From: Nitrospinaceae bacterium
GTDB lineage: Bacteria > Nitrospinota > Nitrospinia > Nitrospinales > Nitrospinaceae
NCBI GenBank assembly: GCA_029261395.1
Contig: JAJDBJ010000072.1
Span: 1-52,061 of the forward strand
Length of the DNA: 52,061 nucleotides
Direction: 5' to 3'
Shown here: in pieces, positions 35,312 to 45,774 of the stretch
Layout: each line of letters opens with the position of its first letter
How positions within the stretch are numbered: the first letter of the stretch is position 1
Position numbers and translations under genes: made by a program
Notes under the pieces: generated by a model
The model's input: the letters and a program-made list of their open reading frames with translations, nothing else
What the model was told of the DNA's origin: nothing
Databases searched by the model: none

Positions 35312-37473
35312 GGAAAATTATGCACCGTTATACGAACTTCCATACCATCTTGCAACCAGCCAATATTACGGTTGCCGGCAACTGTTGAAATGATCCCCTG
35401 TGGATCGATTTTTCGGATGCGGTTGTTATCCCGATCTGAAAAGTAAAGATTTCCCTCTTTATCGATAGCCATGCGGTAAGGGCTTTTCAATTGCGCCCGG
35501 GTTGCTGGGCCGCCATCCCCGCCATAACCGGCAACCCCTGTCCCTGCCACAGCTATGATATTTCCTTCTTTATTTATTTTGCGAATGCGGTGACTGGTCT
35601 CTTCCGCGATATACAGCTCTCCATCAGGACTGAAGACCAAGCCTCCCGGAGACCGGATTCCTGCTAGAATCGCTGGCCCGCCATCGCCAAAATCCCTGAA
35701 TTCTCCAGTACCAGCAAAGGTTACCACATTCTGGTCCCGATCAATTTTTCTAATCTTACTACTTCCCGAGTCGGAAATAAATATTTCTCCACTCTTATTA
35801 ATAGCAATGCCATTAGGATGGATTTCTTCATCCATTATTTTCATCCATGTGTCCGACGCCAGAGTGGACACCACACCCTGAATATCGACCTTACGGATTT
35901 TCCGGTTGGTCAGGTCTGCCAGGTAGACATTACCCAGACCATCCACTGCTATGTCCTGAATCACTCCAAACGAGGCTTGGACCGCCGGTCCCCCATCTCC
36001 CTTGTCTCCCAACACCCCATTACCGGCAAATCGGGTGATCCTGCCTTGGGGATCAATTTTTCGGACAAACTTGCTACTTCCCTGCGGAGAAATAAAGTAA
36101 GTATTGTTTTTCGCGTCCACTGCCACAGCTCCCGGCAAAAACAGCGATGCCTCGGAGGCCGGACCGCCATCCCCTTCATTTCCCTGCCCACCCGTACCTG
36201 CAATGGTGAAGATAAAACCTTTTTCGTCAATGAGACGCAGGCGATTATGCATTTTATCCGAAAAAATGATACGCCCCTTGCTGTCTATTGCCATGCCTGA
36301 AGGAGAATCCAGAGTCGCACCCGTCCCCGGCCCTCCGTCTCCCCGAAACCAGAAATCCCCGTTACCCGCAAGGGTCGTAATAGCATGAGATTTTAACCCC
36401 ATACCTCTGACCCGGAAATGATTGCGGTCCACGACGATCAATTTACCATCGGGACTCAACGCCAACGCGAACGGCAAATGAAGAGTGGTTTCCGAAGCGA
36501 TTTCATTATCTCCGTTATACCCAGACTCTCCGGTTCCCATCACCGTAGTGATGATACCCAGCGAATCCACCTTGCGAATGCGGTTATTATTCCGGTCCGC
36601 AATGAATAAATTGCCTTGTCCATCGACCACCACATCCGTGGGATAAGCCAGACTGGCCCGCGTGGCCGGACCGTAATCGCCGGAGAAAAAATGGGTGCCG
36701 TCACCGGCAACGGTGGTAATAATCCCCTGAGTATCCACCTTCCGAATACGATTGTTGCCCCGGTCGGCAATGAACAGATTGCCCCTGGCATCCAGATCAA
36801 TCCCAAAGGGATACTTTAAGAATGACCCCGTAGCTGGGCCAAAATCCCCGCCAAATTCAGGCAGTCCCATCCCTACAATCGTCGTTATCATCCCTTGAGA
36901 ATTCACTTTCCGAATGCGGTTGTTGGACCGGTCGGAAATATACAGATTCCCTTTGCCATCGCACACTAGGTCGGACGGATGGTTTAAAAAGGCATCAACG
37001 GCCGGGCCGCCATCACCCCCCATATCGGGAACACCAACACCCGCGACGGTGGTGACGATTCCCGATGTGTCTATCCGGCGAACGCGGTGGTTATTGCGAT
37101 CGGCCACATATAAGTTCCCTGCTTGGTCCAAACACAACCCGGCAGGAAAATTAAAGGACGCTTGCAAAGCCGGGCCATTATCTCCGCTGTACCCCGCCGT
37201 TCCGTTGCCGGCAACGGTGGTGATGATGTCGTCCTTATCCACCTTGCGGATCCGGTTCTTGGACCGATGCGATATAAATAAATTCCCCTCTGAGTCGGCG
37301 ACTACTCCGTCCACCAAGGTCAAAACCACCTCCGACGCTTTTTTACCGTCGCCGATGTCCTTGTAGGGATAAAGACCTGACCCGGGATCTGCGCTTACAC
37401 TCGCCCCTGACAAGAGCAAAGCAAAGAATAAAATTGCAGGACATCTATTTGAATTATTTATCATTAATTTCAA
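35308..37473 (-). CDS. Secreted NHL-repeat beta-propeller protein
   Basis: A 721-residue protein with a signal peptide (residues ~1-28, ending VSA) followed by 12 repeats of about 56 residues. Each repeat has a GDGGPA...A.L..P.G motif, then GNLYVADRNNHRVRRID and ITTVAG, the NHL pattern. Twelve units could make two six-bladed propellers. One repeat (around SDTWMKIMDEEIHPNG) lacks the GDGGPA motif. NHL propellers bind proteins, nucleic acids or carbohydrates and have no catalytic signature here. Translationally coupled to LRR copy A, it lies 35 bases after LRR copy B: a three-gene set of exported repeat proteins. Confidence 0.9.
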   Translation of the reverse strand: MKLMINNSNRCPAILFFALLLSGASVSADPGSGLYPYKDIGDGKKASEVVLTLVDGVVADSEGNLFISHRSKNRIRKVDKDDIITTVAGNGTAGYSGDNGPALQASFNFPAGLCLDQAGNLYVADRNNHRVRRIDTSGIVTTVAGVGVPDMGGDGGPAVDAFLNHPSDLVCDGKGNLYISDRSNNRIRKVNSQGMITTIVGMGLPEFGGDFGPATGSFLKYPFGIDLDARGNLFIADRGNNRIRKVDTQGIITTVAGDGTHFFSGDYGPATRASLAYPTDVVVDGQGNLFIADRNNNRIRKVDSLGIITTVMGTGESGYNGDNEIASETTLHLPFALALSPDGKLIVVDRNHFRVRGMGLKSHAITTLAGNGDFWFRGDGGPGTGATLDSPSGMAIDSKGRIIFSDKMHNRLRLIDEKGFIFTIAGTGGQGNEGDGGPASEASLFLPGAVAVDAKNNTYFISPQGSSKFVRKIDPQGRITRFAGNGVLGDKGDGGPAVQASFGVIQDIAVDGLGNVYLADLTNRKIRKVDIQGVVSTLASDTWMKIMDEEIHPNGIAINKSGEIFISDSGSSKIRKIDRDQNVVTFAGTGEFRDFGDGGPAILAGIRSPGGLVFSPDGELYIAEETSHRIRKINKEGNIIAVAGTGVAGYGGDGGPATRAQLKSPYRMAIDKEGNLYFSDRDNNRIRKIDPQGIISTVAGNRNIGWLQDGMEVRITVHNFP

Positions 37474-37508
37474 TTATTTACGTGTTAAATATTAAATCTT
37501 TAAATTAG

Positions 37509-38297
37509 CTACCGAATGACTATCTGAACGCGTTGGTCTTTATTATATTTGAATATGGCTTTCTGGGTTCTCTCACCCAGTCTGTTCTGAATCATGTCGA
37601 GCAAAGCCAGCTTTGGAAAATTCTTCGACTGGATCAACGCCACCGCCCCCTCATCGGTCATGGTGTTTTGTCCGACGTACAACTGAGTAAGGTTGAGGAA
37701 GTTTTTCGATTCAGCCAGGCTCTTGGCTCCTTCATCCCCCATTTCGTTTCTGAACAGACTCAGGGTTTCCAATGCGGGAAATGCCTTGGATTTCGAAAGG
37801 TAACCCGCGGCTTCGGGAGTGATGAGGTTATCGTTCAGCAACAGGGTTTTCAGATGAATAAAATGGTCCGATTCCGCCATCAGGGCGATGCCATCTTCAC
37901 CGATTTCATTTTTCCAGAGTTTGAGCGTTTCCAGGTTTTTCAGATAGGGCGATTCCACCAGAGCCAGTACGCCGAGGTCTCCCAGGAAGTTTCCCCATAA
38001 GTCCAGATGCTTCAATTGGGCGAGATGAGGCGATTGCGCCAAAGCCTCCATCCCTTCCTTTTTGATCCGGTTGCCTTCCAGAAACAGGGTGGTCACACTC
38101 TTCAGGGCGTTCATTTGAGCCAGTTGCCGAGCGCCCGCAGTCCCGATTTTCATCCGGGTCAAATCAAGGACTTGGCCATCCTTACTCAACCGACTCTTCA
38201 CCAGGCGTTCCATATCCAGCGCCAGGGCAGAGGTGCCCTGTAGCCCAATGACAACCAGGCTCCCTATAATCAGTGATTTTATGAGGAATCGCGGCAT
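37509..38297 (-). CDS. Secreted leucine-rich repeat protein (RNI-like), copy B
   Basis: The frame is open from 38342, but the protein more likely starts at ATG 38297 (MPRFLIKSLIIGSLVVIGLQ), which gives a clean signal peptide ending SALA and a product of 262 residues. The mature part has about eight LRR units such as MGDEGAKSLAESKNFLNLTQL. The last ~25 residues (RTQKAIFKYNKDQRVQIVIR) form a non-repeat cap. It lies between the glycosyltransferase and the NHL propeller on the same strand. It is paralogous to copy A, with the same linkage to secreted propellers. Confidence 0.85.
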   Translation of the reverse strand: MPRFLIKSLIIGSLVVIGLQGTSALALDMERLVKSRLSKDGQVLDLTRMKIGTAGARQLAQMNALKSVTTLFLEGNRIKKEGMEALAQSPHLAQLKHLDLWGNFLGDLGVLALVESPYLKNLETLKLWKNEIGEDGIALMAESDHFIHLKTLLLNDNLITPEAAGYLSKSKAFPALETLSLFRNEMGDEGAKSLAESKNFLNLTQLYVGQNTMTDEGAVALIQSKNFPKLALLDMIQNRLGERTQKAIFKYNKDQRVQIVIR

Positions 38298-38363
38298 TTT
38301 GATTTCCCGTTCCAGCGAGGGGCCGACCGGAAGCGAAGACACGGCCAGCGGATAAGAGTTCGG

Positions 38364-39047
38364 CTAGGTTACCAAATATTTGAAGATCGTGTAGATAATT
38401 TTTGTGCCCGCCTTGAACGTACCAGAGACGGTTCCGGTGATCTTGGAAACGCCAATTCGCATCCGATAATGTACCGGAATCTCGCGAATACGCAGGCTCT
38501 TTTGCACGGCTTTAATCTGCATTTCCACTGTCCAGCCGAAATTCTTATCCCGCATGCCGATCGCTTGCAACGATTCGTAACGAATCGCGCGGAACGGGCC
38601 GAGATCCGTGAATCGATGGCCGAAAAACAGCCGGATCAGAAATACCGCCAACTGATTGCCGTAACGCGCCTGCGGAAGTAACGCCTTCCGGCTTTCTTTC
38701 AGGACCATCCGGCTTCCGACAATGAAGTCGGCCTCGTCTTTAACAATCGGCGCGACCAGCAAATCAATCTCTTCGGGATAGTCGCTGTAATCGCCGTCCA
38801 GAAATACGACGATATCGGGAGCATCCAACACGGCCATCCCTGAAAGACAGGCTTGGCCATAACCCTGGCGTTTCTCATAGACCACTGTCGCTCCGTTGGC
38901 ACGGGCCACCTCAGCGGTCCGGTCGGTGGAGCGGTTATCGACCACGATGATCTGGTGGAGTCGGTCCTGCGGAAGATCGTTCAGTACATGGGGCAGAGAT
39001 TCTTCTTCGTTGTAGGCGGGGATAATGACCGAAATCTTTGGGGACAT
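38364..39047 (-). CDS. Family 2 glycosyltransferase (polyprenyl-phosphate sugar synthase-like)
   Basis: A 227-residue GT-A fold enzyme with ISVIIPAYNEEESLPHVLNDL at the start, VVDNRSTDRTAEVA, the metal-binding DGDYSD (DxD-like) and a GWTVEMQIKAVQKSLRIREIPVHYRMRIG C-terminal part. This resembles the dolichyl/undecaprenyl-phosphate mannosyl- or glucosyltransferase group, but no C-terminal membrane helices are obvious. It starts nine bases after trpA and so may be part of the trp transcript by position only. Sugar donor and acceptor are unknown. Confidence 0.85.
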   Translation of the reverse strand: MSPKISVIIPAYNEEESLPHVLNDLPQDRLHQIIVVDNRSTDRTAEVARANGATVVYEKRQGYGQACLSGMAVLDAPDIVVFLDGDYSDYPEEIDLLVAPIVKDEADFIVGSRMVLKESRKALLPQARYGNQLAVFLIRLFFGHRFTDLGPFRAIRYESLQAIGMRDKNFGWTVEMQIKAVQKSLRIREIPVHYRMRIGVSKITGTVSGTFKAGTKIIYTIFKYLVT

Positions 39048-39056
39048 GGATGGACC

Positions 39057-39860
39057 CTATTTGCCGTCCTGAAGCGATTGCTTCAAGCTACGAACAAATA
39101 CTTTAAGCTTTTCCTTCCGCTCGGCGGGGTTCGAAGTCTCTTCGATCATGCGGACGATGGCGCTTCCGACAATCACCCCGTCGGAAAATCCTGATGCCGC
39201 TTTGGCCTGCTCCGGACCGGAAATCCCGAAACCGATCAAAACCGGCAGTGAGGTGGACTGCTTGATCCGGGTTACTTTGTCTTCCACACCCTTCGCGATG
39301 GAATCCCGCGCTCCGGTGACCCCGGTCAGGGAAACGTAATAAACAAACCCACGGCTCTGTGCGCCGACCATCTCGATCCGATCCTGTGTGCTGGTGGGAG
39401 CCAGCAGATGAATCATGTCCAGGTTTTTTGCCTTCGCCAATGCGTCAAATTCTCCGGCTTCTTCCGGCGGCAAATCGGGAATGATCACCCCATCGACTCC
39501 GGCCTCAACCGCATCCTTCACAAACGCTTCCTGCCCGTACACGAACACCGGATTGAAACTGGTCATCAAAACAATCGGCAGTTGGGACGACTTGCGAATA
39601 TCATGTACCAGTTGAACGATTTTTTTCAGGGTGGTGCCGCTTTTGAGAGAACGTTGGGAAGCCGCCTGGATCACCGGACCGTCCGCCAGCGGATCGGAAA
39701 ACGGTACACCCAGTTCAATAATGTCGGCCCCGCCCTCTTCGATTACTGAGAACAGTTCCTGGGTCGTGGCGAGATCGGGATCACCGGCGGTGATGAACGC
39801 CACCAGTGCTTTCTCGCTCTTCGATTTAAGCCAGTCGAATCGCTTTTGAATACGGCTCAC
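39057..39860 (-). CDS. trpA: Tryptophan synthase alpha chain
   Basis: A 267-residue TIM barrel that cleaves indole-3-glycerol phosphate to indole. Catalytic residues are E49 in [16 protein letters not shown] and D60 in the same block; the phosphate-binding region near the C-terminus reads [14 protein letters not shown]. It overlaps trpB by four bases (ATGA, 39857-39860), matching the tight alpha-beta complex of the products. It is the last trp gene in the operon. Confidence 0.97.
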   Translation of the reverse strand: MSRIQKRFDWLKSKSEKALVAFITAGDPDLATTQELFSVIEEGGADIIELGVPFSDPLADGPVIQAASQRSLKSGTTLKKIVQLVHDIRKSSQLPIVLMTSFNPVFVYGQEAFVKDAVEAGVDGVIIPDLPPEEAGEFDALAKAKNLDMIHLLAPTSTQDRIEMVGAQSRGFVYYVSLTGVTGARDSIAKGVEDKVTRIKQSTSLPVLIGFGISGPEQAKAASGFSDGVIVGSAIVRMIEETSNPAERKEKLKVFVRSLKQSLQDGK

Positions 39861-41056
39861 AATTCCTCCTTCAAAAATTCCGCCACCTGATTGACGTCTT
39901 TGTCGCCTCGTCCGGACAGGCAGATGACGATGATCTCATCTTTTTTCATTTTTGGTGCTAGCTTCGCTACGTGAGCAATGGCGTGGGACGACTCCAGCGC
40001 GGGGATGATGCCCTCGGTGCGCGACAATAATTTGAAACCTTCCAATGCTTCTTTATCGGTAATAGACGCATACTCCGCCCGTTTGCTGTCTTTGTAATGA
40101 CTGTGCTCGGCTCCGACGCCGGGATAGTCGAGTCCAGCGGAAATGGAATGAGCTTCTGTAATCTGTCCGTCTGCGTCGAACAGCAGATAACTTTTCATCC
40201 CATGCAGAACGCCCACTGCCCCGTGCCCCAGTGACGCGCCGTGTTTGCCGGTTTCGATTCCATGCCCCGCGGCCTCGATGCCGATCATCTTCACTTCTTT
40301 ATCCTCGGCGAAGGGGTAAAACAGTCCCATCGAATTACTGCCCCCGCCGACACAAGCCACCAGAGTATCGGGCAGACGCCCTTCAACTTCTTGAATCTGC
40401 TGCTTCGTCTCATCACCGATGATTCGCTGGAAATCCCGCACGATCATCGGGAACGGGTGCGGTCCTACGACCGAACCAATAATATAATGTGTGTCTTCCA
40501 CGGTGGTGATCCAGTTACGAATGGCTTCACTCGTAGCATCCTTCAGGGTACGTGTGCCGGAGGATACGGGGATGACCCGCGCGCCGAGCAGTTTCATGCG
40601 GAACACGTTGAGCTCCTGACGACGAATATCCTCCTCGCCCATGAAGACATCGCACTCCAGATCAAACAATGCCGCCGCCGTTGCCGTGGCCACGCCATGT
40701 TGCCCTGCACCTGTTTCAGCGATGACCCGCTTCTTGCCCATGCGTTGGGTGAGCAAGGCACTGCCGATGGTGTTGTTGATCTTGTGCGCGCCGGTATGGT
40801 TCAAGTCCTCGCGCTTGAGATAGATTTTCGCGCCGCCCAACTTCCGCGTCAGGTTCTGGGCAAAATACAACGGAGAAGGCCGACCGACATAATGCTCCAG
40901 ATAAAACTTGAGCTGTTTCTGAAATTCGGGATCGTTGCGCGCTTCGTTGTACAGCTTCTCCAGTTCCTGAAGCGCAGGCATCAATGTTTCGATGACGAAC
41001 TTGCCGCCAAACTCTCCAAAGTGACCGCTTCGATCCGGTAATGTGGGTGTACTCAT
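39857..41056 (-). CDS. trpB: Tryptophan synthase beta chain
   Basis: A 399-residue PLP enzyme joining indole and serine. The PLP lysine is K92 in [14 protein letters not shown], and the phosphate-binding loop is [10 protein letters not shown]. It begins [19 protein letters not shown], typical of the trpB1 group that pairs with TrpA. Twelve bases separate it from trpF upstream. Confidence 0.97.
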   Translation of the reverse strand: MSTPTLPDRSGHFGEFGGKFVIETLMPALQELEKLYNEARNDPEFQKQLKFYLEHYVGRPSPLYFAQNLTRKLGGAKIYLKREDLNHTGAHKINNTIGSALLTQRMGKKRVIAETGAGQHGVATATAAALFDLECDVFMGEEDIRRQELNVFRMKLLGARVIPVSSGTRTLKDATSEAIRNWITTVEDTHYIIGSVVGPHPFPMIVRDFQRIIGDETKQQIQEVEGRLPDTLVACVGGGSNSMGLFYPFAEDKEVKMIGIEAAGHGIETGKHGASLGHGAVGVLHGMKSYLLFDADGQITEAHSISAGLDYPGVGAEHSHYKDSKRAEYASITDKEALEGFKLLSRTEGIIPALESSHAIAHVAKLAPKMKKDEIIVICLSGRGDKDVNQVAEFLKEEL

Positions 41057-41068
41057 AACGCTCTCCTT

Positions 41069-41698
41069 TTAACCTTGGCGCACTGCTTTTAAAAATGCTT
41101 TCACTTTTTTGGGATCCTTCTTGCCGGGCGATTGCTCAACCCCCGAGCTGACATCCACACCATAGGGTTGCACTTCCTTGATGGCCGCTTTCACGTTACG
41201 CGGATTCAACCCACCGGCGATGATCACCGGACCGTATTTTTTAGCGCGGGTGGCCAGTTCCCAATCGAACACCTTGCCAGTACCACCCCACTGATCCTCT
41301 TTATAGGTATCGAGTAAAAACCCGTCGACTTCATAATGGGACATTGCTTTCAACGATGCGGCATCCTTCACGCGCACAACCTTGATCACCCGGCAGTTGA
41401 TCTTCTTACACAACGCCGGCGATTCGTCGCCATGCAATTGCACCGCATCCAGTCCACAACGCTCCGCGATACGGTTGATCTTCTCAGCGGTTTCATTCAC
41501 AAACACCCCCACCCGGTTGACAAAGGGTGGCAGTTTCGCGCATATGGCTTTCGCGGTTGTCGCCGTTACAGCACGTGGGCTTTTCTTATAGAAAATGAAC
41601 CCGATTGCATCGACGCCACATTCCACCGCCAATAGCGCGTCTTTCAGGCGGGTGGTGCCGCACACCTTGACTTTAACCGGTGGGTTGGATTTTGCCAT
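41069..41698 (-). CDS. trpF: Phosphoribosylanthranilate isomerase
   Basis: A 209-residue TIM barrel with VKVCGTTRLKDAL near the N-terminus (catalytic cysteine), GFIFYKKSPR, LHGDE, and a VSSGVEQSPGKKDPKKV phosphate-binding end. It converts PRA to CdRP. Its start lies 26 bases inside trpC, so the two are coupled. In this genome trpC and trpF are separate genes rather than the enterobacterial fusion. Confidence 0.95.
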   Translation of the reverse strand: MAKSNPPVKVKVCGTTRLKDALLAVECGVDAIGFIFYKKSPRAVTATTAKAICAKLPPFVNRVGVFVNETAEKINRIAERCGLDAVQLHGDESPALCKKINCRVIKVVRVKDAASLKAMSHYEVDGFLLDTYKEDQWGGTGKVFDWELATRAKKYGPVIIAGGLNPRNVKAAIKEVQPYGVDVSSGVEQSPGKKDPKKVKAFLKAVRQG

Positions 41699-42485
41699 GC
41701 CCCGTAAACTCCTGAAGTTTATCGGAAATATTTTGCGCTTTCATCAGGCTTTCGCCGATGAGAAATGCATGCATCCCCAACCCTTCGAACTCCTCGACCT
41801 GCGCCCGGCTGTGAATGCCGCTTTCGCACACGAGAAGCAGATTATTCATACCCTTCGTTTCTTTGAGCAGGCGTCTTGAAATTTCCAGATCTGTTTTACC
41901 ACTGGTCAAATCCCGGTTGTTGATGCCCAACAACTCGGCACCGGCATGAAACGCTTTCTCCATATCCTTCTCATCGTGCGTTTCGACGAGCGCCGTCAGG
42001 CCGATTTCCTTGCCCAACTCCAGCAGGTCCTTCAACTGATTCTTGTCCAGCGAGGTGGCGATCAACAGAAAAAAATCGGCTCCGCAGGCGCGCGACTCAT
42101 ACACCTGATACTCGTCAAAAATGAAATCCTTGCGCAATAGCGGAATGGATACCGCCTTGCTGGCCTGCTCGACATAATCCAGATCACCGCCGAAAAACCG
42201 GCTTTCGGTCAATATGGAAATAGCTGCCGCACCGTTGTCGGTGTAGGCCTGGGCAATCGCCAGGGGATCGAACTGCTCGACCAGGTCGCCTTTGAACGGT
42301 GTACGCCGCTTGATCTCCGCTATAATTTTCGATCCTTCGCCCGATACCCTCAACGCGTCCATAACGGGAATCACATCCCGCTGGTCGCCCATTTTGATTT
42401 TAACCTCGGCCAATGGGACCTCACACCGGGTGCTCTTCAGTTCCGTCCGTTTGGCGGCAAAAATTTCGTCGAGTATGTTAGCCAT
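41673..42485 (-). CDS. trpC: Indole-3-glycerol phosphate synthase
   Basis: A 270-residue TIM barrel with IIAEIKRRTPFKGD (catalytic lysine region), YTDNGAAAISILTE, PLLRKDFIFDEYQVYESRA, LLGINNRDL and VCESGIHSRAQ, the ordered set of TrpC active-site blocks. The usual KxxSPS motif appears as KRRTPF. It lies ten bases after trpD and overlaps trpF by 26 bases. Confidence 0.96.
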   Translation of the reverse strand: MANILDEIFAAKRTELKSTRCEVPLAEVKIKMGDQRDVIPVMDALRVSGEGSKIIAEIKRRTPFKGDLVEQFDPLAIAQAYTDNGAAAISILTESRFFGGDLDYVEQASKAVSIPLLRKDFIFDEYQVYESRACGADFFLLIATSLDKNQLKDLLELGKEIGLTALVETHDEKDMEKAFHAGAELLGINNRDLTSGKTDLEISRRLLKETKGMNNLLLVCESGIHSRAQVEEFEGLGMHAFLIGESLMKAQNISDKLQEFTGHGKIQPTG

Positions 42486-42495
42486 GCTTTCCTGC

Positions 42496-43509
42496 CTATG
42501 AGTGACTGAGACGACACAGGTCCTTCAACTTTTGCCGCGCCTCACCGGAATTGATCGATTTCTTTGCCACTTCAATACCCTCTTTGAAATCGGATGCCTT
42601 GCCCGCCGCGACAATGGCCGCCGACGCGTTCAGCAAAACGATATCGCGTTTGGGTCCGCCTTTGCCGTCCAGCAACTCCCTGAGGATAGTCGCATTGTCA
42701 TCCGCCGAACCACCTTTCAAATCCTGTTCCGAGCAATACTCGAATCCCAGCTCCGTTGGATCGAGACAATAATCTTTTATTTTTCCATTATTTAACTCAG
42801 ATATACTCGTATTACACGTTAATGTGATTTCGTCGAGGCCGTCCTCTCCATGCACCACAAATGCGTGCACGGCGCCGAGGCTTTTGAGGACATGAGCGAG
42901 AGGCGACGTCCATTTGGAATCGAATACGCCAACTACCTGCGCCTGAACCCGGGCCGGATTGGTCAGCGGTCCCAGCAGATTGAATATAGTCCGGAAACCC
43001 AATTCCCGACGCACATCCGCCGCATGTTTCATGGCTTTATGCAGGGTCGGCGCGAACAGGAACCCAATGCCCGCCAACTCAACACAGCGCTCCACCACTG
43101 ACTTGTCCGCCTCGATATTAACCCCGAGGCATTTCAGTACATCGGCACTTCCCGACCGACTGGAGACGGCCCGGTTGCCGTGCTTGGCAACAGGAATCCC
43201 CGCCCCCGCCACCACAAACGCGGCGGTGGTCGAGATGTTAAACGTATCGGCGCCATCACCGCCGGTGCCGCAGGTGTCGACCACTCCCTTTACGGGAATG
43301 TTCAACGGCTCGGCTTTTTCGCGCATGACCTGGGCCGCACCGGTGATTTCCGCCACCGTCTCGCCTTTCATGCGAAGCGCGGTGAGAAACGCGCCCAACA
43401 ACGAACGGTCCACCTTGCCTTCCATGACCTGGGTCATGATGCAAACCATTTCCTCTTCCGACAGGTCGTTGCCGTCGACTACCTTATGCAGGATGTCCTG
43501 TGCCTTCAT
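42496..43509 (-). CDS. trpD: Anthranilate phosphoribosyltransferase
   Basis: A 337-residue enzyme attaching PRPP to anthranilate. It has the PRPP-binding [23 protein letters not shown] and [17 protein letters not shown] blocks followed by [21 protein letters not shown]. Its start codon lies 26 bases inside trpG. It is a separate gene, not fused to the glutaminase as in enteric bacteria. The 418-residue plus-strand frame across this locus is an antisense shadow. Confidence 0.96.
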   Translation of the reverse strand: MKAQDILHKVVDGNDLSEEEMVCIMTQVMEGKVDRSLLGAFLTALRMKGETVAEITGAAQVMREKAEPLNIPVKGVVDTCGTGGDGADTFNISTTAAFVVAGAGIPVAKHGNRAVSSRSGSADVLKCLGVNIEADKSVVERCVELAGIGFLFAPTLHKAMKHAADVRRELGFRTIFNLLGPLTNPARVQAQVVGVFDSKWTSPLAHVLKSLGAVHAFVVHGEDGLDEITLTCNTSISELNNGKIKDYCLDPTELGFEYCSEQDLKGGSADDNATILRELLDGKGGPKRDIVLLNASAAIVAAGKASDFKEGIEVAKKSINSGEARQKLKDLCRLSHS

Positions 43510-44092
43510 GTTCCTTTACCTTCTCAGCCGGAAGATCAATAAAGTTTTTGAGCAGATCCTTGCCATGCACCGTCAAAATCGATTCGGGATGAAACTGCAC
43601 GCCCTCGATTGCCAGTGCCTTATGACGGACACCCATGATCTCGCCGTCATCCGATTCGGCGGTGATTTCAAAACAGTCCGGCAGGTTGGCGCGGTTGACC
43701 ACCAGCGAATGATACCGGGTCGCCGCAAACGGATTGGGCAGATCTTTGAAAATCGTTTTGCCATCGTGAGAAATCATCGACGTTTTGCCGTGCATGAGTT
43801 TCTTGGCTTTGGTGATTTCACCGCCAAACGCCTCCACTACCGACTGGTGTCCCAGACACACACCCAGCAAGGGAATCTTGCCTGCAAAATGCTGGATCAC
43901 TTCCTTGGAGATACCCGCCTTGGAAGGTGTGCAGGGTCCAGGGGAAATCACGATTTTTTCGGGAGCGTGTTGTTCGATTTCGTTCAGGCTGATCTCATCG
44001 TTGCGGTAGACTTCCAGTTCCGCGCCCAGTTCTCCCATGTACTGAACCAAATTGTAGGTGAAGGAATCGTAGTTGTCGATCATCAGGATCAT
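43484..44092 (-). CDS. trpG: Anthranilate synthase glutaminase component
   Basis: A 202-residue class I amidotransferase that supplies ammonia to TrpE. The nucleophile is C79 in LLGVCLGHQ and the histidine/glutamate pair is in [21 protein letters not shown] and [19 protein letters not shown] are typical of TrpG/PabA. It overlaps trpE by four bases (ATGA, 44089-44092). In some bacteria one protein serves both tryptophan and folate synthesis; whether a separate pabA exists cannot be seen. Confidence 0.95.
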   Translation of the reverse strand: MILMIDNYDSFTYNLVQYMGELGAELEVYRNDEISLNEIEQHAPEKIVISPGPCTPSKAGISKEVIQHFAGKIPLLGVCLGHQSVVEAFGGEITKAKKLMHGKTSMISHDGKTIFKDLPNPFAATRYHSLVVNRANLPDCFEITAESDDGEIMGVRHKALAIEGVQFHPESILTVHGKDLLKNFIDLPAEKVKEHEGTGHPA

Positions 44093-45585
44093 GGCAGGAG
44101 TCCCCTTCCTGCCAGGCCGATGGCCTTGAGCATCGCGCGACCCTTATTCATAGTCTCTTCAAATTCATTTTCCGGCACCGAGTCGGCGACGATTCCCGCT
44201 CCGACTCCAAGGTAACCGACCTGATCTTTCACCACCAGTGTACGAATGGCGATGGCCGTATCCATGTTGCCCGAAAAGCTGATGTAGCCGACTGCGCCGG
44301 CGTAGATGCCGCGACGTGTCGGTTCCAGTTCGTCGATGATCTCCATCGCGCGAATTTTGGGCGCGCCGGAAACCGTGCCTGCCGGAAACGCCGCTTTCAA
44401 TACATCAAAGCAGTCCAGCCCCTCCTTCAACTTGCCGCGCACGTTGGAAACGATGTGCATGACGTGGGAATAGCGTTCGATGCTGAACTTCTCGTTGACC
44501 TCCACCGAGTTGATCTGCGCCACCCGGCCCAGATCGTTGCGTCCGAGGTCCACCAGCATGATGTGCTCGGCCAGCTCTTTTTCGTCCTGGAGCAAATCCT
44601 TTTCGAGAGATTGATCTTCGGCCTCATTCAGGCCACGCTTGCGCGTACCTGCGATGGGACGCACCTCTACATCGTCGCCCTCCAGGCGCACCAGAACCTC
44701 CGGTGACGAACCGACCACCTGAACATCTCCAAAGTTAAGATAGTACATGTAAGGAGAAGGGTTGATCGTCCGCAAAGCGCGGTAAATGGTGAACGGGTCC
44801 TGTTGAAGATCAAACTTGAGACGTTGCGCCAACACCACCTGAATGGCGTCGCCTTCATGGATATAGCGTTTAGCCTTGAGCACCGCTTCCTTAAAATGCT
44901 CTTTCGCGAAATTGGATTCGATGCGCGGATCTTCATCCACCGATGCGCCGGGAGTTCCGACAGAAACTTGAGGCACGGGTTGACGCAGTTTCTTTTCGAG
45001 GGCGTCGATTTTGGCCAGAGTTTCTTGATAGACCTCTGCCAGATCGCGCCCTTCGGTGTGGGCGTTGGACACCACCTTGATGGTTTGATTGACGTTATCG
45101 AAAATCAAAAGAGTATCGGTGATGATAAAAATGGAGTCGGGGATATCCAGATCGTCTTCCGTCTGGTCCGGCAGGTTTTCGAAATAGCGCACCATGTCGT
45201 AACTGATGAATCCCACCGCACCACCGGAAAACCGAGGAAGGCCCGGCATGTCCACCGGTTGATACCGGGACAGGATCTCTTTTAAAACGGACAGGGGAAT
45301 AGCGCCCTCGACATTTGTCTTTTGATCAACGCCGTTGTTGCGAACGGTGACGGTAGAACCTTTGGTCTCGATAATGATCGAAGGCCCGCATCCCAGGAAA
45401 CAATATCGCGCCCACTTGTCGCCGCCCTCCACACTTTCGAGCAGGAACGAGTACGGCTCGCCGCCGATTTTCATGTAAGCGGAGACGGGGGTATCGAGAT
45501 CGGCCAGGATTTCCTTGTAGACCGGAATCAGGTTGCCCCGGCTGGCGCACTCTTTAAACTCTTCGAATGTCGGTTTGTACCCCAT
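44089..45585 (-). CDS. trpE: Anthranilate synthase component I
   Basis: A 498-residue chorismate-binding enzyme starting tryptophan synthesis. The C-terminal half has [25 protein letters not shown]-type sequence, [22 protein letters not shown], the Mg-binding [21 protein letters not shown] and [20 protein letters not shown]. The N-terminal [20 protein letters not shown] includes the Leu-Leu-Glu-Ser tryptophan feedback site known from TrpE. It is the first gene of the trp operon, preceded by a hairpin with a T-run and a consensus-like promoter. Confidence 0.97.
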   Translation of the reverse strand: MGYKPTFEEFKECASRGNLIPVYKEILADLDTPVSAYMKIGGEPYSFLLESVEGGDKWARYCFLGCGPSIIIETKGSTVTVRNNGVDQKTNVEGAIPLSVLKEILSRYQPVDMPGLPRFSGGAVGFISYDMVRYFENLPDQTEDDLDIPDSIFIITDTLLIFDNVNQTIKVVSNAHTEGRDLAEVYQETLAKIDALEKKLRQPVPQVSVGTPGASVDEDPRIESNFAKEHFKEAVLKAKRYIHEGDAIQVVLAQRLKFDLQQDPFTIYRALRTINPSPYMYYLNFGDVQVVGSSPEVLVRLEGDDVEVRPIAGTRKRGLNEAEDQSLEKDLLQDEKELAEHIMLVDLGRNDLGRVAQINSVEVNEKFSIERYSHVMHIVSNVRGKLKEGLDCFDVLKAAFPAGTVSGAPKIRAMEIIDELEPTRRGIYAGAVGYISFSGNMDTAIAIRTLVVKDQVGYLGVGAGIVADSVPENEFEETMNKGRAMLKAIGLAGRGLLP

Positions 45586-45596
45586 AATCGCTCAAT

Positions 45597-45620
45597 AAAA
45601 AAAGCACAGCGAAACTGTGC
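45597..45620 (-). terminator. Terminator-like hairpin in the trp leader (possible attenuator)
   Basis: On the minus strand GCACAG (45620-45615) pairs with CTGTGC (45609-45604) around a five-base loop, followed by seven T (45603-45597). It lies 12 bases before the trpE start and about 50 bases after the predicted transcription start, so it would stop trp transcription unless overcome. A second small stem, ACGAC...GTCGT, precedes it. No leader peptide with tandem Trp codons is seen. Confidence 0.7.
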
Positions 45621-45675
45621 CTGATTGATCCACGACCGCAAAAAGTCGTCACAATTTCAATAGGTTAGTTTACAG

Positions 45676-45704
45676 ACTTTATCATTTCGGATGAAAAGGG
45701 TCAA
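45676..45704 (-). promoter_or_regulatory. sigma70-type promoter of the trp operon
   Basis: On the minus strand TTGACC (45704-45699) and TAAAGT (45681-45676) are spaced by 17 bases. The -35 box matches five of six consensus positions and the -10 box four of six. Transcription should begin near 45669, giving a leader of about 85 bases before trpE. Confidence 0.75.
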
Positions 45705-45774
45705 GGAGTTTGAAAACGGCGGGAACGACCGGTGCTCCGGCTCTTAAACCTTAAAAAATTCAATCAGTAACAAA

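Noticed and set aside
42959-44215. 418-residue open frame on the plus strand across trpD-trpG-trpE
   Set aside because: It is fully antisense to three well-conserved trp genes, and its composition is that of a shadow frame.
45586-45670. Trp leader peptide
   Set aside because: Only one TGG occurs in the leader, and no start codon with a ribosome-binding site frames it.
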